64,000 nt of DNA from Maritalea mobilis (GCF_004363175.1 NZ_SNYR01000001.1:372001-436000); one strand, 5' to 3'. Numbered from the stretch's first letter, positions 20,270-29,431 are shown. The notes: generated by a model not told the origin, from the sequence alone. A program made the numbers and translations.

Positions 20270-21156
20270 ATGATATGACCGCACTTGCCGATGGTGGCAT
20301 TAAAGTCAGCAATGTCACCGTCACCTATCGCAATGGCCACACGGCCCTGAAGGATGCTAGCTTCCAAATTCCGCGTGGCACAATCACCGCGCTTGTGGGC
20401 GTCAACGGTTCAGGCAAATCCACCTTGTTTAAAGCCATTATGGGCTTTGTGCCGGTGGCCGAAGGCAGCGTGAAACTCCTTGGCATAAGCGTTGAAGAAG
20501 CCCTGCGCAAAAATCTCGTAGCCTATGTGCCGCAAAGCGAAGATGTCGACTGGGATTTCCCCGTGCTGGTTGAAGATGTGGTCATGATGGGCCGCTACGG
20601 CAAAATGGGCTTTTTCCGCATCCCCTCAAAACGCGACAAAGAGCTGGTGGACCAAGCCCTTGATCGCGTTAATATGGCGAAATATCGAAAACGTCAGATT
20701 GGCGAACTATCTGGCGGCCAGAAAAAGCGGGTCTTTTTGGCTCGCGCTTTGGCGCAAGAAGGCGAAGTGATCTTGCTGGACGAACCCTTTACCGGCGTCG
20801 ACGTAAAAACGGAAGACACCATCATCCAGCTCATGCGCGACCTGCGCGATGAAGGCAAAGTCATGCTGGTCTCCACTCACAATTTGGGCTCTGTGCCCGA
20901 ATTTTGTGATCGCACTGTGCTCATCAAAGGCACAGTGCTTGATTTTGGCTTGACCGAAGAGACCTTTACCCAAGCAAATTTGGAAAAAACCTTCGGCGGC
21001 GTCCTGCGCCACTTTGTACTGGGCGGCTCTGATTTGCATGATGATGAAGACACCCGCCAATTCGCGGTCATCACTGATGACGAGCGCCCATTGGTGCTTT
21101 ATGGCGAACATGACAGCATGGAAACCCAAACCAAGTCGGACAAATCCAATGATTGA
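20266..21156 (+). CDS. sitB: Mn/Fe ABC importer, ATP-binding protein
   Basis: A 296-residue cytoplasmic ATPase of the metal importer. Walker A is GVNGSGKST (45-53), the signature motif is [15 protein letters not shown], and Walker B is [13 protein letters not shown], followed by the switch His in [10 protein letters not shown]-terminal tail of about 45 residues rich in Asp and Glu follows the nucleotide-binding domain. Start overlaps sitA (ATGA), and the end overlaps the first permease by 8 bases. Confidence 0.92.
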   Translation: MNDMTALADGGIKVSNVTVTYRNGHTALKDASFQIPRGTITALVGVNGSGKSTLFKAIMGFVPVAEGSVKLLGISVEEALRKNLVAYVPQSEDVDWDFPVLVEDVVMMGRYGKMGFFRIPSKRDKELVDQALDRVNMAKYRKRQIGELSGGQKKRVFLARALAQEGEVILLDEPFTGVDVKTEDTIIQLMRDLRDEGKVMLVSTHNLGSVPEFCDRTVLIKGTVLDFGLTEETFTQANLEKTFGGVLRHFVLGGSDLHDDEDTRQFAVITDDERPLVLYGEHDSMETQTKSDKSND

Positions 21157-22000
21157 CCTATTGTTGGAACCCTTTTCTTACGGCTATATGCGCAACGCCA
21201 TCTGGGTCACCGGATTGGTTGGCGCCGTATGCGCTTTCCTGAGCGCCTATTTGATGCTCAAAGGCTGGTCGCTGATTGGTGACGCCTTGTCCCACTCCAT
21301 CGTGCCCGGTGTGGCAGGCGCATACATGTTGGGCCTGCCCTTTTCCATCGGCGCTTTTTTCTCTGGCGGTTTGGCCGCCGCAGCAATGCTGTTTCTAAAT
21401 CAGCGCACCAAATTGCGCGAAGATGCAATTATTGGCCTGATTTTCACATCGTTCTTCGGCCTTGGCCTCTTTATGGTTTCGCTATCGCCGACATCTGTGA
21501 ACATTCAGACCATCGTGCTCGGCAATGTGCTGGCCATCACCCCGACGGATACACTGCAATTGGTGATCATTTCCGCGATCACACTCATTGTTCTCGGGGC
21601 GAAATGGAAAGATTTTCTCGCTGTTTTCTTTGATGAAGACCATGCCCGCTCCATCGGTCTACGCCCAAATCTGCTCAAAGTGATCTTCTTCACCCTGTTG
21701 AGCGCTGCCACTGTGGCGGCGCTGCAAACCGTTGGCGCGTTTTTGGTGATCGCCATGGTGGTCACCCCCGGCGCAACTGCCTATTTGCTGACAGATCGTT
21801 TCCCCGTGCTGATTTGGCTTAGCATCGCCATTGGTGCACTCACCTCAATCATTGGGGCCTACTCAAGCTATTTCTTGGACGGCGCAACAGGCGGCATCAT
21901 CGTTGTGTTGCAAACCCTGTGCTTTCTCACAGCCTTTGTGTTTGCCCCCAAACACGGCCTTCGCGCCCAACGTGCGCGGCGCATGGCGGAGGTAAGCTAA
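21149..22000 (+). CDS. sitC: Mn/Fe ABC importer, permease 1
   Basis: A 283-residue ABC-3 family membrane permease with about eight hydrophobic spans, beginning [20 protein letters not shown]. The cytoplasmic coupling segment [17 protein letters not shown], with the family's conserved Gly-Asp-Ala-(Leu/Ile)-(Ser/Ala)-His, is visible at about residues 41-57. The ATG at 21149 overlaps the sitB stop; a longer upstream frame (from 21014) reads inside sitB and is rejected. One base separates it from sitD. Confidence 0.9.
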   Translation: MIDLLLEPFSYGYMRNAIWVTGLVGAVCAFLSAYLMLKGWSLIGDALSHSIVPGVAGAYMLGLPFSIGAFFSGGLAAAAMLFLNQRTKLREDAIIGLIFTSFFGLGLFMVSLSPTSVNIQTIVLGNVLAITPTDTLQLVIISAITLIVLGAKWKDFLAVFFDEDHARSIGLRPNLLKVIFFTLLSAATVAALQTVGAFLVIAMVVTPGATAYLLTDRFPVLIWLSIAIGALTSIIGAYSSYFLDGATGGIIVVLQTLCFLTAFVFAPKHGLRAQRARRMAEVS

Positions 22001-22001
22001 G

Positions 22002-22841
22002 ATGGAATGGATTGAAACTAGCCTTCTGGCCTTCCAATTTCCCTTTATGCAACGCGCCTTTGTGATTGCCATATTGGTGGCCATTCCCGCCGCATTATTG
22101 TCCTGCTTCCTTGTCCTTAAAGGCTGGTCCCTGATGGGCGATGCCATTGCCCATGGCGTTCTTCCGGGCATCGTTATCGCCTATATCTTGGCGATTCCGC
22201 TCGCCATCGGCGCTTTTGTCGCTGGCATGGTGTGCGCATTAGGCACTGGCTATCTCAAAGAAAATAGCCGCGTGAAGGAAGACACGATTATGGGCGTTGT
22301 CTTTTCCGGCATGTTTGCGCTTGGCTTGGTGCTGTACACCAAAATCGAAACGGATGTGCACCTTGATCACATTCTGTTCGGCAACATGCTCGGCACCAGC
22401 AATTCGGATATCTTGGAAACCGGCATCATCGCCCTGATCTTGACTGTATTGGTTATTGCCCGCTGGAGAGACCTGAAGCTTTATGTGTTTGATCCGCAAC
22501 ATGCCGCCGCCATCGGCCTTCCCGTGCGTTGGCTGCATTATGGATTGCTCGCCGCAATTTCCCTAATCGTGGTCGCAGCACTCAAAGCCGTAGGCATTAT
22601 TCTGGCCATTGCTATTCTCATCGCACCAGGCGCCATCGCCTATCTGCTTACGCGGAAGTTGGGGCCAATGCTGATCATTGCAACCATCGTGGCAGTGTTC
22701 AGCGCCTTCACTGGTGTTTTGATCAGTTTCCATTTGGACAGTGCACCAGCCCCCACAATTGTGCTGATTATGACCATCTTGTTCATTCTGGCTTTCTTTT
22801 TCTCACCAGCCGCACAAAAGGCCAAGCAGGTCACCAGTTGA
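22002..22841 (+). CDS. sitD: Mn/Fe ABC importer, permease 2
   Basis: The second ABC-3 family permease, 279 residues, about eight spans, paralogous to sitC (compare GWSLMGDAIAHGVLPGIVIA with the sitC segment). Two different permease subunits are characteristic of the SitABCD/YfeABCD type rather than the single-permease MntABC or ZnuABC importers. It is the last gene of the operon; an 8-pair terminator hairpin starts 7 bases after its stop. Confidence 0.9.
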   Translation: MEWIETSLLAFQFPFMQRAFVIAILVAIPAALLSCFLVLKGWSLMGDAIAHGVLPGIVIAYILAIPLAIGAFVAGMVCALGTGYLKENSRVKEDTIMGVVFSGMFALGLVLYTKIETDVHLDHILFGNMLGTSNSDILETGIIALILTVLVIARWRDLKLYVFDPQHAAAIGLPVRWLHYGLLAAISLIVVAALKAVGIILAIAILIAPGAIAYLLTRKLGPMLIIATIVAVFSAFTGVLISFHLDSAPAPTIVLIMTILFILAFFFSPAAQKAKQVTS

Positions 22842-22870
22842 AAAAATAAGGGGGCAAATGCCCCCTTCAG
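22841..22870. terminator. Bidirectional terminator between sitD and the DUF1127 gene
   Basis: AAGGGGGC at 22848-22855 pairs perfectly with GCCCCCTT at 22860-22867 around a 4-base loop. The minus-strand reading is followed by ATTTTTT (terminating the DUF1127 gene); the plus-strand reading is followed by a weaker CAGTTTAT. Confidence 0.8.
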
Positions 22871-22871
22871 T

Positions 22872-23039
22872 TTATAGCCCAATATCCCGACGGATATGTG
22901 CGCTCAAATCTTCAACATTTCGACGAGCTATGCGACGTTTAATTGCCGCATTGTTGGCTTGACGCCGGTTGAAGATTTGGCGCCAAGCCAAACCTAATCG
23001 TTCGAAATAAGTCAGTGTTAAAGCGTATTGTTTTTTCAT
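22872..23039 (-). CDS. DUF1127-like small basic protein
   Basis: A 55-residue basic protein starting MKKQYALTLTYFERLG and ending ARRNVEDLSAHIRRDIGL. The C-terminal Leu-Ser...Arg-Asp-Ile-Gly-Leu is the hallmark of DUF1127 (YjiS-like), a family of small Arg-rich proteins abundant in Rhizobiales, some linked to RNA binding, phosphate or carbon metabolism. It is 40-50 residues in its core, so the 55-residue start at 23039 is preferred to the ATG at 23123, which adds an atypical extension read from a hairpin-rich region. The ribosome-binding site is weak (CTGGAAAA). It converges on sitD. Confidence 0.68.
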   Translation of the reverse strand: MKKQYALTLTYFERLGLAWRQIFNRRQANNAAIKRRIARRNVEDLSAHIRRDIGL

Positions 23040-23079
23040 TTTTTCCAGACAAACGCGCAGCCGCGTTCGCTCCCCAAAA

Positions 23080-23340
23080 TTGGAGTTGACAAAATGCACG
23101 CGGACACGCGGAAACCCGCGCAAAAGCGCACGATTAAAGCTGAGTCCTTGGGCGCAAAGGCACCTAAGAAGGGTTGGAGTTTATAAAGTTGACAGCGAGG
23201 ACGCGGTCATGACGTCCTCGAAAGAACGTCGGTTATTTAGAAACCGGCGTGAAACGCGCCGGGGAGGTTCGAAGGATATGATTAAGGTTCATATTAGTCC
23301 CCTTTGCTGGTTGCGGCGTCGTGGTTCCCGAAAAGGGTGA
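23080..23340 (+). other. GC-rich, hairpin-dense region without a recognised gene
   Basis: This stretch is richer in G+C than the 23341-23520 stretch that follows. It holds several perfect or near-perfect stems: GCGC-AAAA-GCGC (23118-23129), an 8-pair stem 23196-23203/23213-23220, and a 9-pair stem 23226-23234/23242-23250. It also has two short Arg/Lys-rich frames with Shine-Dalgarno-like sequences: 23094-23186 (30 codons, after TGGAG) and 23209-23340 (43 codons, after GAGGA). The frames use codons rare in the neighbouring genes (TTA, AGA, GGA) and match nothing I know. A structured RNA, a leader with small peptides, or decayed sequence are all possible. Strand is assigned only for the frames. 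Confidence 0.35.
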
Positions 23341-23518
23341 CACCTCAGTTAAACTTACACTATCGCCTATAAGTGGTTCGCATTCATCTGTCCATACAGG
23401 GTGCGACAATTTGTACATATAGGCAAATGGAGTTGCAATAATGCAACAATAGACACACTCACCGTCAAAACATAAGCCACGGATATAAATAAGTAATTTT
23501 GAATTCATCCAATGACAC
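23341..23518. other. Intergenic stretch before the lexA promoter
   Basis: AT-richer than its left neighbour. The only clear element is a perfect palindrome-like hairpin, GTTGCA-ATAA-TGCAAC, at 23432-23447. A 98-codon minus-strand frame (23233-23529) covers it but has no ribosome-binding site and no recognisable family, so I do not call it a gene. Confidence 0.4.
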
Positions 23519-23547
23519 TTGCGGAACATAAAAAGAACAGCTATGGT
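23519..23547 (+). promoter_or_regulatory. lexA promoter
   Basis: TTGCGG (23519-23524) and TATGGT (23542-23547) are spaced by 17 bases, 39 bases ahead of the lexA ATG. The first LexA box fills the spacer, as expected for a repressible promoter. Confidence 0.6.
23524..23538 (-). promoter_or_regulatory. LexA (SOS) box 1 of lexA
   Basis: GAAC-N7-GAAC, i.e. GTTC-N7-GTTC on the minus strand, exactly matches the direct-repeat consensus of alphaproteobacterial LexA. It lies between the -35 and -10 hexamers of the lexA promoter. Confidence 0.85.
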
Positions 23548-23548
23548 T

Positions 23549-23563
23549 GTTCAACATTTGTTC
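23549..23563 (+). promoter_or_regulatory. LexA (SOS) box 2 of lexA
   Basis: An exact GTTC-N7-GTTC match starting two bases after the -10 hexamer, where transcription should begin. Box starts are 25 bases apart and in opposite orientation to box 1, indicating tight autoregulation. Confidence 0.85.
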
Positions 23564-23585
23564 CGATTCTAAAAAAGGAAGTCCA

Positions 23586-24302
23586 ATGCTGACCCGCAAG
23601 CAACATGAGCTGTTGATGTTTATTCATGAACGGATGAAAGAAAGCGGCGTTCCCCCATCATTTGATGAGATGAAAGACGCGTTGGACCTCAAATCAAAAT
23701 CCGGCATTCACCGCCTTATTACCGCACTGGAAGAACGCGGTTTCATCCGCCGTTTGCCAAATCGGGCACGGGCGATGGAAGTTGTTCGTTTGCCAGACAG
23801 CATGAACCCTTCACTAGGCGGCAAAAAAGCCAAGTTTGAGCCGAGCGTAATCGAAGGCAATTTGGGCAAATCGCCCGAACCCAAGCCCAGCGCCTCAAGC
23901 GCACATGATGATGGACAGATGCCTGTTCATATCCCGGTTATGGGCCGCATTGCCGCTGGTGTGCCGATTGAGGCCATTCAGACACAATCCCACACCATTG
24001 CCGTACCGCCGGAAATGCTTGCAGGTGGCGAGCACTATGCGCTGGAAGTGCGCGGCGACTCGATGATCGATGCCGGCATTTTTGATGGCGACACGGTATT
24101 GATCAAAAAGCAGCAAACCGCCACCAATGGCGAAATTGTTGTTGCTTTGGTTGATGGTGAAGAAGCAACCCTGAAGCGCCTGCGCAAAAAAGGCAACTCT
24201 GTCGCGTTGGAAGCTGCCAACCCCGCCTATGAAACCCGCATTTTCGGGCCAGACCAAGTGTCTGTTCAAGGGCGACTTGTGGGTCTGTTCCGCAAATATT
24301 AA
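23586..24302 (+). CDS. lexA: SOS repressor LexA
   Basis: Repressor of the DNA-damage response. The 238-residue protein has an N-terminal winged helix ([20 protein letters not shown]...[20 protein letters not shown]), a linker of about 45 residues, and the self-cleaving S24 domain. The scissile bond is A124-G125 (RIAAGVP), with Ser159 (RGDSMIDAG) and Lys197 (ATLKRL) as the catalytic dyad. The ATG at 23586 follows AAGGAAG; the in-frame ATG at 23547 lies in the operator. Two SOS boxes precede it. It converges on comEC with a 20-base gap. Confidence 0.97.
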   Translation: MLTRKQHELLMFIHERMKESGVPPSFDEMKDALDLKSKSGIHRLITALEERGFIRRLPNRARAMEVVRLPDSMNPSLGGKKAKFEPSVIEGNLGKSPEPKPSASSAHDDGQMPVHIPVMGRIAAGVPIEAIQTQSHTIAVPPEMLAGGEHYALEVRGDSMIDAGIFDGDTVLIKKQQTATNGEIVVALVDGEEATLKRLRKKGNSVALEAANPAYETRIFGPDQVSVQGRLVGLFRKY

Positions 24303-24322
24303 ATTTCAACCGTTGGTGCAGA

Positions 24323-26512
24323 TCAGTCGTTGCGAATACGCCATGTGCGTTTCGCATCCTTGATCACATGCTCAATTCGAATATTGGGCGCATCGGCGGC
24401 TGATCTGCTGTCATGTATATAAATAGCTGCGGCACCCCATCGGCGCACATCCCAGTGGCGGACAAACGACACACTTCGCTTACAACTTTGATAAAGCGAA
24501 TCCTGCTCAACTATCAAATCCACGAGCCCGCAATCTTCTAACACTGCAGCCTTATCGCGGGCAAACAACACTTTGATGCCCCTCACCTCTGCGATACACC
24601 CGCGATCATCGCAATTGCCCGCAATCTCCTGTGCTTCCAAATCCACGCCCAGCCACTCCGCCCAAACACGCGTCGTGAAATTATTGCCAATCCGGTCAAT
24701 CTGTGCCCATTCGCCCCTATCCTGTTTTACAAAAGCAGATCGGGTTTGATCCGAAATAAGAATGTCTGGCGTTACCGCTTGTCCAAAAATGCTAATCATC
24801 AAAGCTGCCAAAATGGGCGGCACAAAACGCCAGACATTCGGTACAATTAAAAACAACATCAAAGCCACACCACAAAGCGGCAAAACCCATCCCGCAACTG
24901 GAGGCACATAAGTCCACTCACCGCCAAGTTCGGTGAAAAAGATCGCTATCGCCACCACCTGTTCAATGCCCCACCCGGCAACCCACAAAAACGGTAGCTC
25001 CAGCCCCAATGGCATCAACAAACAGGCCGCGATTAGTGTCGGCAACACCAGAAAACCAACCAAGGGCACGGCAACTAGATTGGCAAACAAACCAAAAGGT
25101 GCGAATTGACTGAAATGCACAGCCGCAATCGGTGCAGTAGCCAAGCCAGCAATCAGGCTTGTCAGGCTTAATCCACTCAAAAATTTTGCCCATCTCGGCC
25201 AAATTCGATCATTACGTCTAAAGCTCTTGCTCCATTCATATGCCCCGACCAATGCCGCCACGGCAGCAAAAGAAAGCTGGAAACCCGGCTTAAACAATTC
25301 GTTGGGATACACAAAGATAATCAGCAAACATACAAGCGCGACATTGCGCAAAGTAATGGCCCGACGCCCGACCAGCACGGCAATAAAAGCCACGATAAGC
25401 ATGATCGTCGCCCGCTGTGTGGCAATGTTCGCACCAGAAATGCCGAGATAAAACAGCGCCGCGGCCATCGCAGCAACAGCCGCAATCGCCTTGGCTGGCA
25501 CATTGTGCGGCACAAATGGCAAGGCAAGCACAAATCGCAAGGCAAAAAATGCACCGCCCGCCACCAAGCTCAAATGCAAACCCGAGATCGCCAACAAATG
25601 CGCCAAGCCACTCACGGCAATTTCATCGCGTAAAACCGGATCAAGCGCCGACTGGTCGCCTATGATCAATGCCCGCGCAATCGCGGCATCCTGCGCATTC
25701 ATTCCTGCGGAAAATCGCTCCCCGATCCGCGCCCTTAAATCAAAGATGGCGGTTTGGAGGTCATCCCACAATGTCGGATCACCAGGCCGAACGCTAACCG
25801 GATCAAGCGTGCTGCCATAAGCACCGATACCACCAAAATAAGCATGAAATTGCGCATCATAGGCGCCGGGATAGGATGGCTTGGGCACCGGAATAAAGCG
25901 CGCGCGCACTGAAACCACATCCCCCATAGCTAAGACCACATCGCCTAAATGCTTTTCCGAAATTGTTAGTCGAACAAACCGGACATTATCCAAAGCGCGT
26001 GGACGCAAATCATTTAGTCGCAAAACAATACGCCGACCTCCATCAGGACGCATTTCCAATTCGGTGATGTGCCCTTCAATTTGCCCAGCAGTTGGAAAAG
26101 CCAGCATCTCAGTGCCGCGCATCAATGCAGTCGCGCTCATCAAACTGATGCCCATCAGCACAAAGGCAGAAACATAGGCGATATTTCGCCCAATCCAGTT
26201 TCTCATCATCAGTGACAGCGTAAAAAGCACAATAGTTAGAATGCCATACAGCCAAAATGGCGGCTCTAGCGGCAGCAAGCTATAAATGCAAATGCCCAAT
26301 ATCATCGCAAATGGCAGCAAAACGACCCGCCGACGCATAAAAATGGCGGCGTCGACAACGGGCCGAGCGACGGCAATGTCACCCGATTGAAATCTAACTT
26401 GGCTATCCTTAGCGCTTAACCCAAAATATGGCGGCTGCTTCCGGATAAAAAATGGCTTTAACTCAGTATCTTTAAGTGTCACGCAACATCCCGATCTTGC
26501 GCAAATCGTCAC
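24323..26512 (-). CDS. comEC: ComEC/Rec2-family membrane protein lacking a full metallo-beta-lactamase domain
   Basis: A polytopic membrane protein, about 729 residues, of the DNA-uptake channel family. An N-terminal DUF4131-like region (about 60-250) is followed by the Competence domain (about 270-560). The latter is marked by ARALIIGDQSALDPVLRDEI, VSGLAHLLAISGLHLSLVAG and ISGANIATQRATIML. The C-terminal part (about 600-729) lacks any HxHxDH motif, so no active metallo-beta-lactamase domain is present; this shortened form is common in alphaproteobacteria. The GTG start at 26512 is uncertain, with a later ATG at 26338. Divergent from gltX. Whether it supports natural transformation here is unknown. 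Confidence 0.85.
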   Translation of the reverse strand: MTICARSGCCVTLKDTELKPFFIRKQPPYFGLSAKDSQVRFQSGDIAVARPVVDAAIFMRRRVVLLPFAMILGICIYSLLPLEPPFWLYGILTIVLFTLSLMMRNWIGRNIAYVSAFVLMGISLMSATALMRGTEMLAFPTAGQIEGHITELEMRPDGGRRIVLRLNDLRPRALDNVRFVRLTISEKHLGDVVLAMGDVVSVRARFIPVPKPSYPGAYDAQFHAYFGGIGAYGSTLDPVSVRPGDPTLWDDLQTAIFDLRARIGERFSAGMNAQDAAIARALIIGDQSALDPVLRDEIAVSGLAHLLAISGLHLSLVAGGAFFALRFVLALPFVPHNVPAKAIAAVAAMAAALFYLGISGANIATQRATIMLIVAFIAVLVGRRAITLRNVALVCLLIIFVYPNELFKPGFQLSFAAVAALVGAYEWSKSFRRNDRIWPRWAKFLSGLSLTSLIAGLATAPIAAVHFSQFAPFGLFANLVAVPLVGFLVLPTLIAACLLMPLGLELPFLWVAGWGIEQVVAIAIFFTELGGEWTYVPPVAGWVLPLCGVALMLFLIVPNVWRFVPPILAALMISIFGQAVTPDILISDQTRSAFVKQDRGEWAQIDRIGNNFTTRVWAEWLGVDLEAQEIAGNCDDRGCIAEVRGIKVLFARDKAAVLEDCGLVDLIVEQDSLYQSCKRSVSFVRHWDVRRWGAAAIYIHDSRSAADAPNIRIEHVIKDAKRTWRIRND

Positions 26513-26564
26513 CTATGGTACACAGGCAAGCAAAATTCTCCAACTTTTCCAAAATGAGTGTTTC

Positions 26565-27983
26565 ATGAGCGAACAGATCATCACCCGCTTTGCCCCGTCT
26601 CCAACTGGCTTCTTGCACATTGGCAATGCCCGCACGGCCCTTTTCAACTGGGCTTTGGCGAAATCCATGGGCGGTCAAATGCTGTTGCGCATTGAAGATA
26701 CGGACAAGGAACGCTCAACCGAACCAGCCATCCGCGCCATTATCGATGGCTTGGATTGGATGGGATTGGATTATGATGGCGAACCTATCATGCAATCTGA
26801 AAATCTGGAGCGGCACAAAGAAATCGCCCAGCAATTGCTGGATAGCGGCCACGCCTATAAATGCTATTGCACCCCAGAAGAGCTGGAAGAAATGCGCGAG
26901 AAAGCCCGCGCCGAAGGCCGCAATGCATTTTATGACCGTCGTTGGCGCGACAAAACTGACGCAGACGCTCCTGCTGGCCAGCCATTTGTGGTGCGCATAA
27001 AAGCACCGCTTGAAGGCGAAATCGTCATCGATGATAAAGTGCAAGGCAAAGTCACCTTCAAAGCTGAAAACCTAGATGATTTCATCATCTTGCGGTCAGA
27101 CGGTTCGCCAATCTATCAATTGGCTGTGGTCGTCGACGACCATGATATGGGCGTCACCCACATTTTGCGCGGTGACGATCACCTCACCAACTCTGCCCGC
27201 CAAACCATCATTTATAATGCATTGGGCTGGAACGTACCGGTGATGGCACATACACCGCTTATTCATGGCCCTGATGGTGCAAAACTGTCCAAACGCCACG
27301 GCGCGTTGGGCGTAAGTGAATATCGCAAAATGGGGTATCTGCCAGAAACAATCCGTAACTATTTCGCGCGCTTGGGCTGGTCACATGGCGACGAAGAAAT
27401 CTTCAGCTCAGAACAGTTTATTGAGTGGTTCTCATTTGAAGGCCTCAACAAAGCTGGCGCCCGCATGGATTTTGCCAAACTGGAAAATCTCAATGCGCAC
27501 TATATCAAAGAGGCAGACGATCAGCGCCTGTTCGATTTGATGGTAGGTTTGGCAGAAGAGCTTGGTTTCGAAGTGCAAAAAGCTGGCCTTCTTGCGCACG
27601 AGCAAACTGTGCTTCAGGCCTTACCCCTTTTGAAACCTCGCGCCAAAACTGTGTTAGACTTGATCACAGGCGCCGAGTTCATTTTCGCGCAACGGCCACT
27701 GCAATTTGAAGAGAAGGCAGAAAAGGCCCTCGATCCAGAGTCAGTAGAAATGCTACGTGCCTTGCAGCCCGCTCTTGAAGCCATTGAAAGCTGGGACCAC
27801 GACACGATCAATGAAGTGATGCGCAATTTCGCGGAAGAAAAAGAACTGAAATTTGGCAAGGTAGCGCAACCTCTGCGTGCAGCGCTAACAGCCAAAGCCG
27901 CATCACCCGGGTGCTTTGATGTGCTGGAATTGTTCGGCAAAGACGAAAGCATTTCACGCTTAAAAGAGACGACTAAGGTATAA
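26565..27983 (+). CDS. gltX: Glutamyl-tRNA synthetase
   Basis: Class I synthetase charging tRNA-Glu, and often tRNA-Gln in alphaproteobacteria. The 472-residue length is standard. The HIGH motif appears as HIGN (18-21, PSPTGFLHIGNARTALF) and KMSKS as KLSKR (DGAKLSKRHGALGV, about residue 245). The insertion YYCTPEEL-like segment KCYCTPEELEEMREKARAEG is present. It lies 153 bases ahead of gltA on the same strand and is divergent from comEC (52 bases). Confidence 0.97.
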   Translation: MSEQIITRFAPSPTGFLHIGNARTALFNWALAKSMGGQMLLRIEDTDKERSTEPAIRAIIDGLDWMGLDYDGEPIMQSENLERHKEIAQQLLDSGHAYKCYCTPEELEEMREKARAEGRNAFYDRRWRDKTDADAPAGQPFVVRIKAPLEGEIVIDDKVQGKVTFKAENLDDFIILRSDGSPIYQLAVVVDDHDMGVTHILRGDDHLTNSARQTIIYNALGWNVPVMAHTPLIHGPDGAKLSKRHGALGVSEYRKMGYLPETIRNYFARLGWSHGDEEIFSSEQFIEWFSFEGLNKAGARMDFAKLENLNAHYIKEADDQRLFDLMVGLAEELGFEVQKAGLLAHEQTVLQALPLLKPRAKTVLDLITGAEFIFAQRPLQFEEKAEKALDPESVEMLRALQPALEAIESWDHDTINEVMRNFAEEKELKFGKVAQPLRAALTAKAASPGCFDVLELFGKDESISRLKETTKV

Positions 27984-27991
27984 ATACCTAG

Positions 27992-28100
27992 GGTATCGGA
28001 ACTTTCCCTATCGGTAACTTGCTAAACGGGAACAAATCCGATACCTCAATCCCAACCCAACTCTTGGGTAGACGGGTTTGACGTTAGTGGGGACGTACAA
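27992..28100 (+). promoter_or_regulatory. Structured leader between gltX and gltA
   Basis: GGTATCGGA at 27992-28000 pairs perfectly with TCCGATACC at 28037-28045, a 9-pair stem enclosing 36 bases. A second stem ACCCAA/TTGGGT lies at 28055-28060/28064-28069, and an ACGT-containing repeat at about 28081-28096. No T run follows, so it is not an ordinary gltX terminator. It could be the folded 5' leader of gltA or an operator; no known riboswitch class is recognised. Confidence 0.4.
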
Positions 28101-28136
28101 CTTTAGTCATTTTTGAATCTTGAAGGAGGCCTATTC

Positions 28137-29426
28137 ATGACCGATCGGATTGCAAAATTAGAGCTAAATGGCGAAAGCTATGAGTTCCCAGTATTGTCAG
28201 GATCTGTTGGACCCGACGTAATCGATATCCGCACTTTGTATGCCAAAACCGGGCATTTCACATTTGACCCTGGCTACACATCAACTGGCTCAACTGAGTC
28301 AGCCATCACCTACATTGATGGTGGCCAAGGCACATTGCTTTATCGCGGCTATCCAATTGAACAATTGGCAGAAAAATCAAGCTTCTTGGAAGTGTCCTAT
28401 CTTCTGCTGAATGGTGACTTGCCGAGCAAAGCAGAATTTGCGGAATTTGAAGAAAAGATCACACGCCACACAATGCTTCATGAGCAGATGGTGAAATTCT
28501 TCGAAGGCTTCCGTCGCGACGCTCACCCAATGGCCATCATTTGTGGTGCCGTTGGTGCAATGTCTGCGTTCTACCATGACTCAACTGATATCACAGACCC
28601 ACAGCAGCGCGTTATCGCATCACACCGTTTGATCGCGAAAATGCCTACAATCGCGGCTTGGGCCTATAAATATTCAGTTGGTCAGCCATTCATCTACCCA
28701 CGTAATGATTTGGGTTTCGCCGCCAACTTCTTGCGCATGTGCTTTGCTGTGCCGGCAGAAGAATATGTGGTGTCCCCAACCATGGCACGCGCGATGGATC
28801 GTATCTTCACGCTCCACGCCGATCACGAGCAAAACGCGTCAACATCAACTGTGCGTTTGGCTGGTTCTTCACATGCAAATCCATTTGCATGTATCGCAGC
28901 TGGTGTTGCTTCGCTTTGGGGCCCTGCACACGGCGGCGCCAACGAAGCATGCTTGAACATGTTGCGTGAAATTGGCTCTGTGGATCGCATTCCTGAATTT
29001 ATTGAACGCGCCAAAGACAAGAACGATCCGTTCCGTCTAATGGGCTTCGGTCACCGCGTTTATAAAAACTTCGATCCACGCGCGAAAGTGATGCAGCAAA
29101 CTGCACACGAAGTGCTTTCTGAGCTTGGTGTTGAAAACAACCCAACATTGCAAGTTGCCCAAGAGCTTGAGCGGATTGCGTTGGAAGATGAATATTTCAT
29201 CGAGAAGAAGCTCTATCCAAACGTAGACTTCTATTCAGGCATCATCTTGGATGCGATCGGCTTCCCGACATCTATGTTCACTGCAATCTTCGCATTGGCT
29301 CGGACCGTTGGCTGGATTTCACAGTGGAAAGAAATGATCGACGATCCAAAACAGAAAATCGGTCGTCCTCGCCAGCTTTACACTGGCGCGACATCTCGCG
29401 ATTACACGGATATTTCAGAGCGCTAA
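28137..29426 (+). CDS. gltA: Citrate synthase
   Basis: Condenses acetyl-CoA and oxaloacetate at the entry of the TCA cycle. The 429-residue form is a typical Gram-negative type II enzyme. Catalytic His segments appear in [20 protein letters not shown] and [14 protein letters not shown], followed by [18 protein letters not shown] with the third active-site region. The ATG at 28137 has AAGGAGG eight bases ahead; an upstream ATG at 28113 would add eight residues. It converges on lpxB with a 5-base gap. The product uses acetyl-CoA from the PDH complex encoded at the left end. Confidence 0.97.
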   Translation: MTDRIAKLELNGESYEFPVLSGSVGPDVIDIRTLYAKTGHFTFDPGYTSTGSTESAITYIDGGQGTLLYRGYPIEQLAEKSSFLEVSYLLLNGDLPSKAEFAEFEEKITRHTMLHEQMVKFFEGFRRDAHPMAIICGAVGAMSAFYHDSTDITDPQQRVIASHRLIAKMPTIAAWAYKYSVGQPFIYPRNDLGFAANFLRMCFAVPAEEYVVSPTMARAMDRIFTLHADHEQNASTSTVRLAGSSHANPFACIAAGVASLWGPAHGGANEACLNMLREIGSVDRIPEFIERAKDKNDPFRLMGFGHRVYKNFDPRAKVMQQTAHEVLSELGVENNPTLQVAQELERIALEDEYFIEKKLYPNVDFYSGIILDAIGFPTSMFTAIFALARTVGWISQWKEMIDDPKQKIGRPRQLYTGATSRDYTDISER

Positions 29427-29431
29427 GCGCC

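Noticed and set aside
23255-23285. tRNA-like GGTTCGAA segment
   Set aside because: The flanking bases do not form a T-arm or acceptor stem, so it is not a tRNA.
23233-23529. 98-codon minus-strand frame whose start is overlapped by LexA box 1
   Set aside because: No ribosome-binding site, no recognisable family, and it runs through the hairpin-dense region. The overlap with the SOS box is explained by the lexA promoter.
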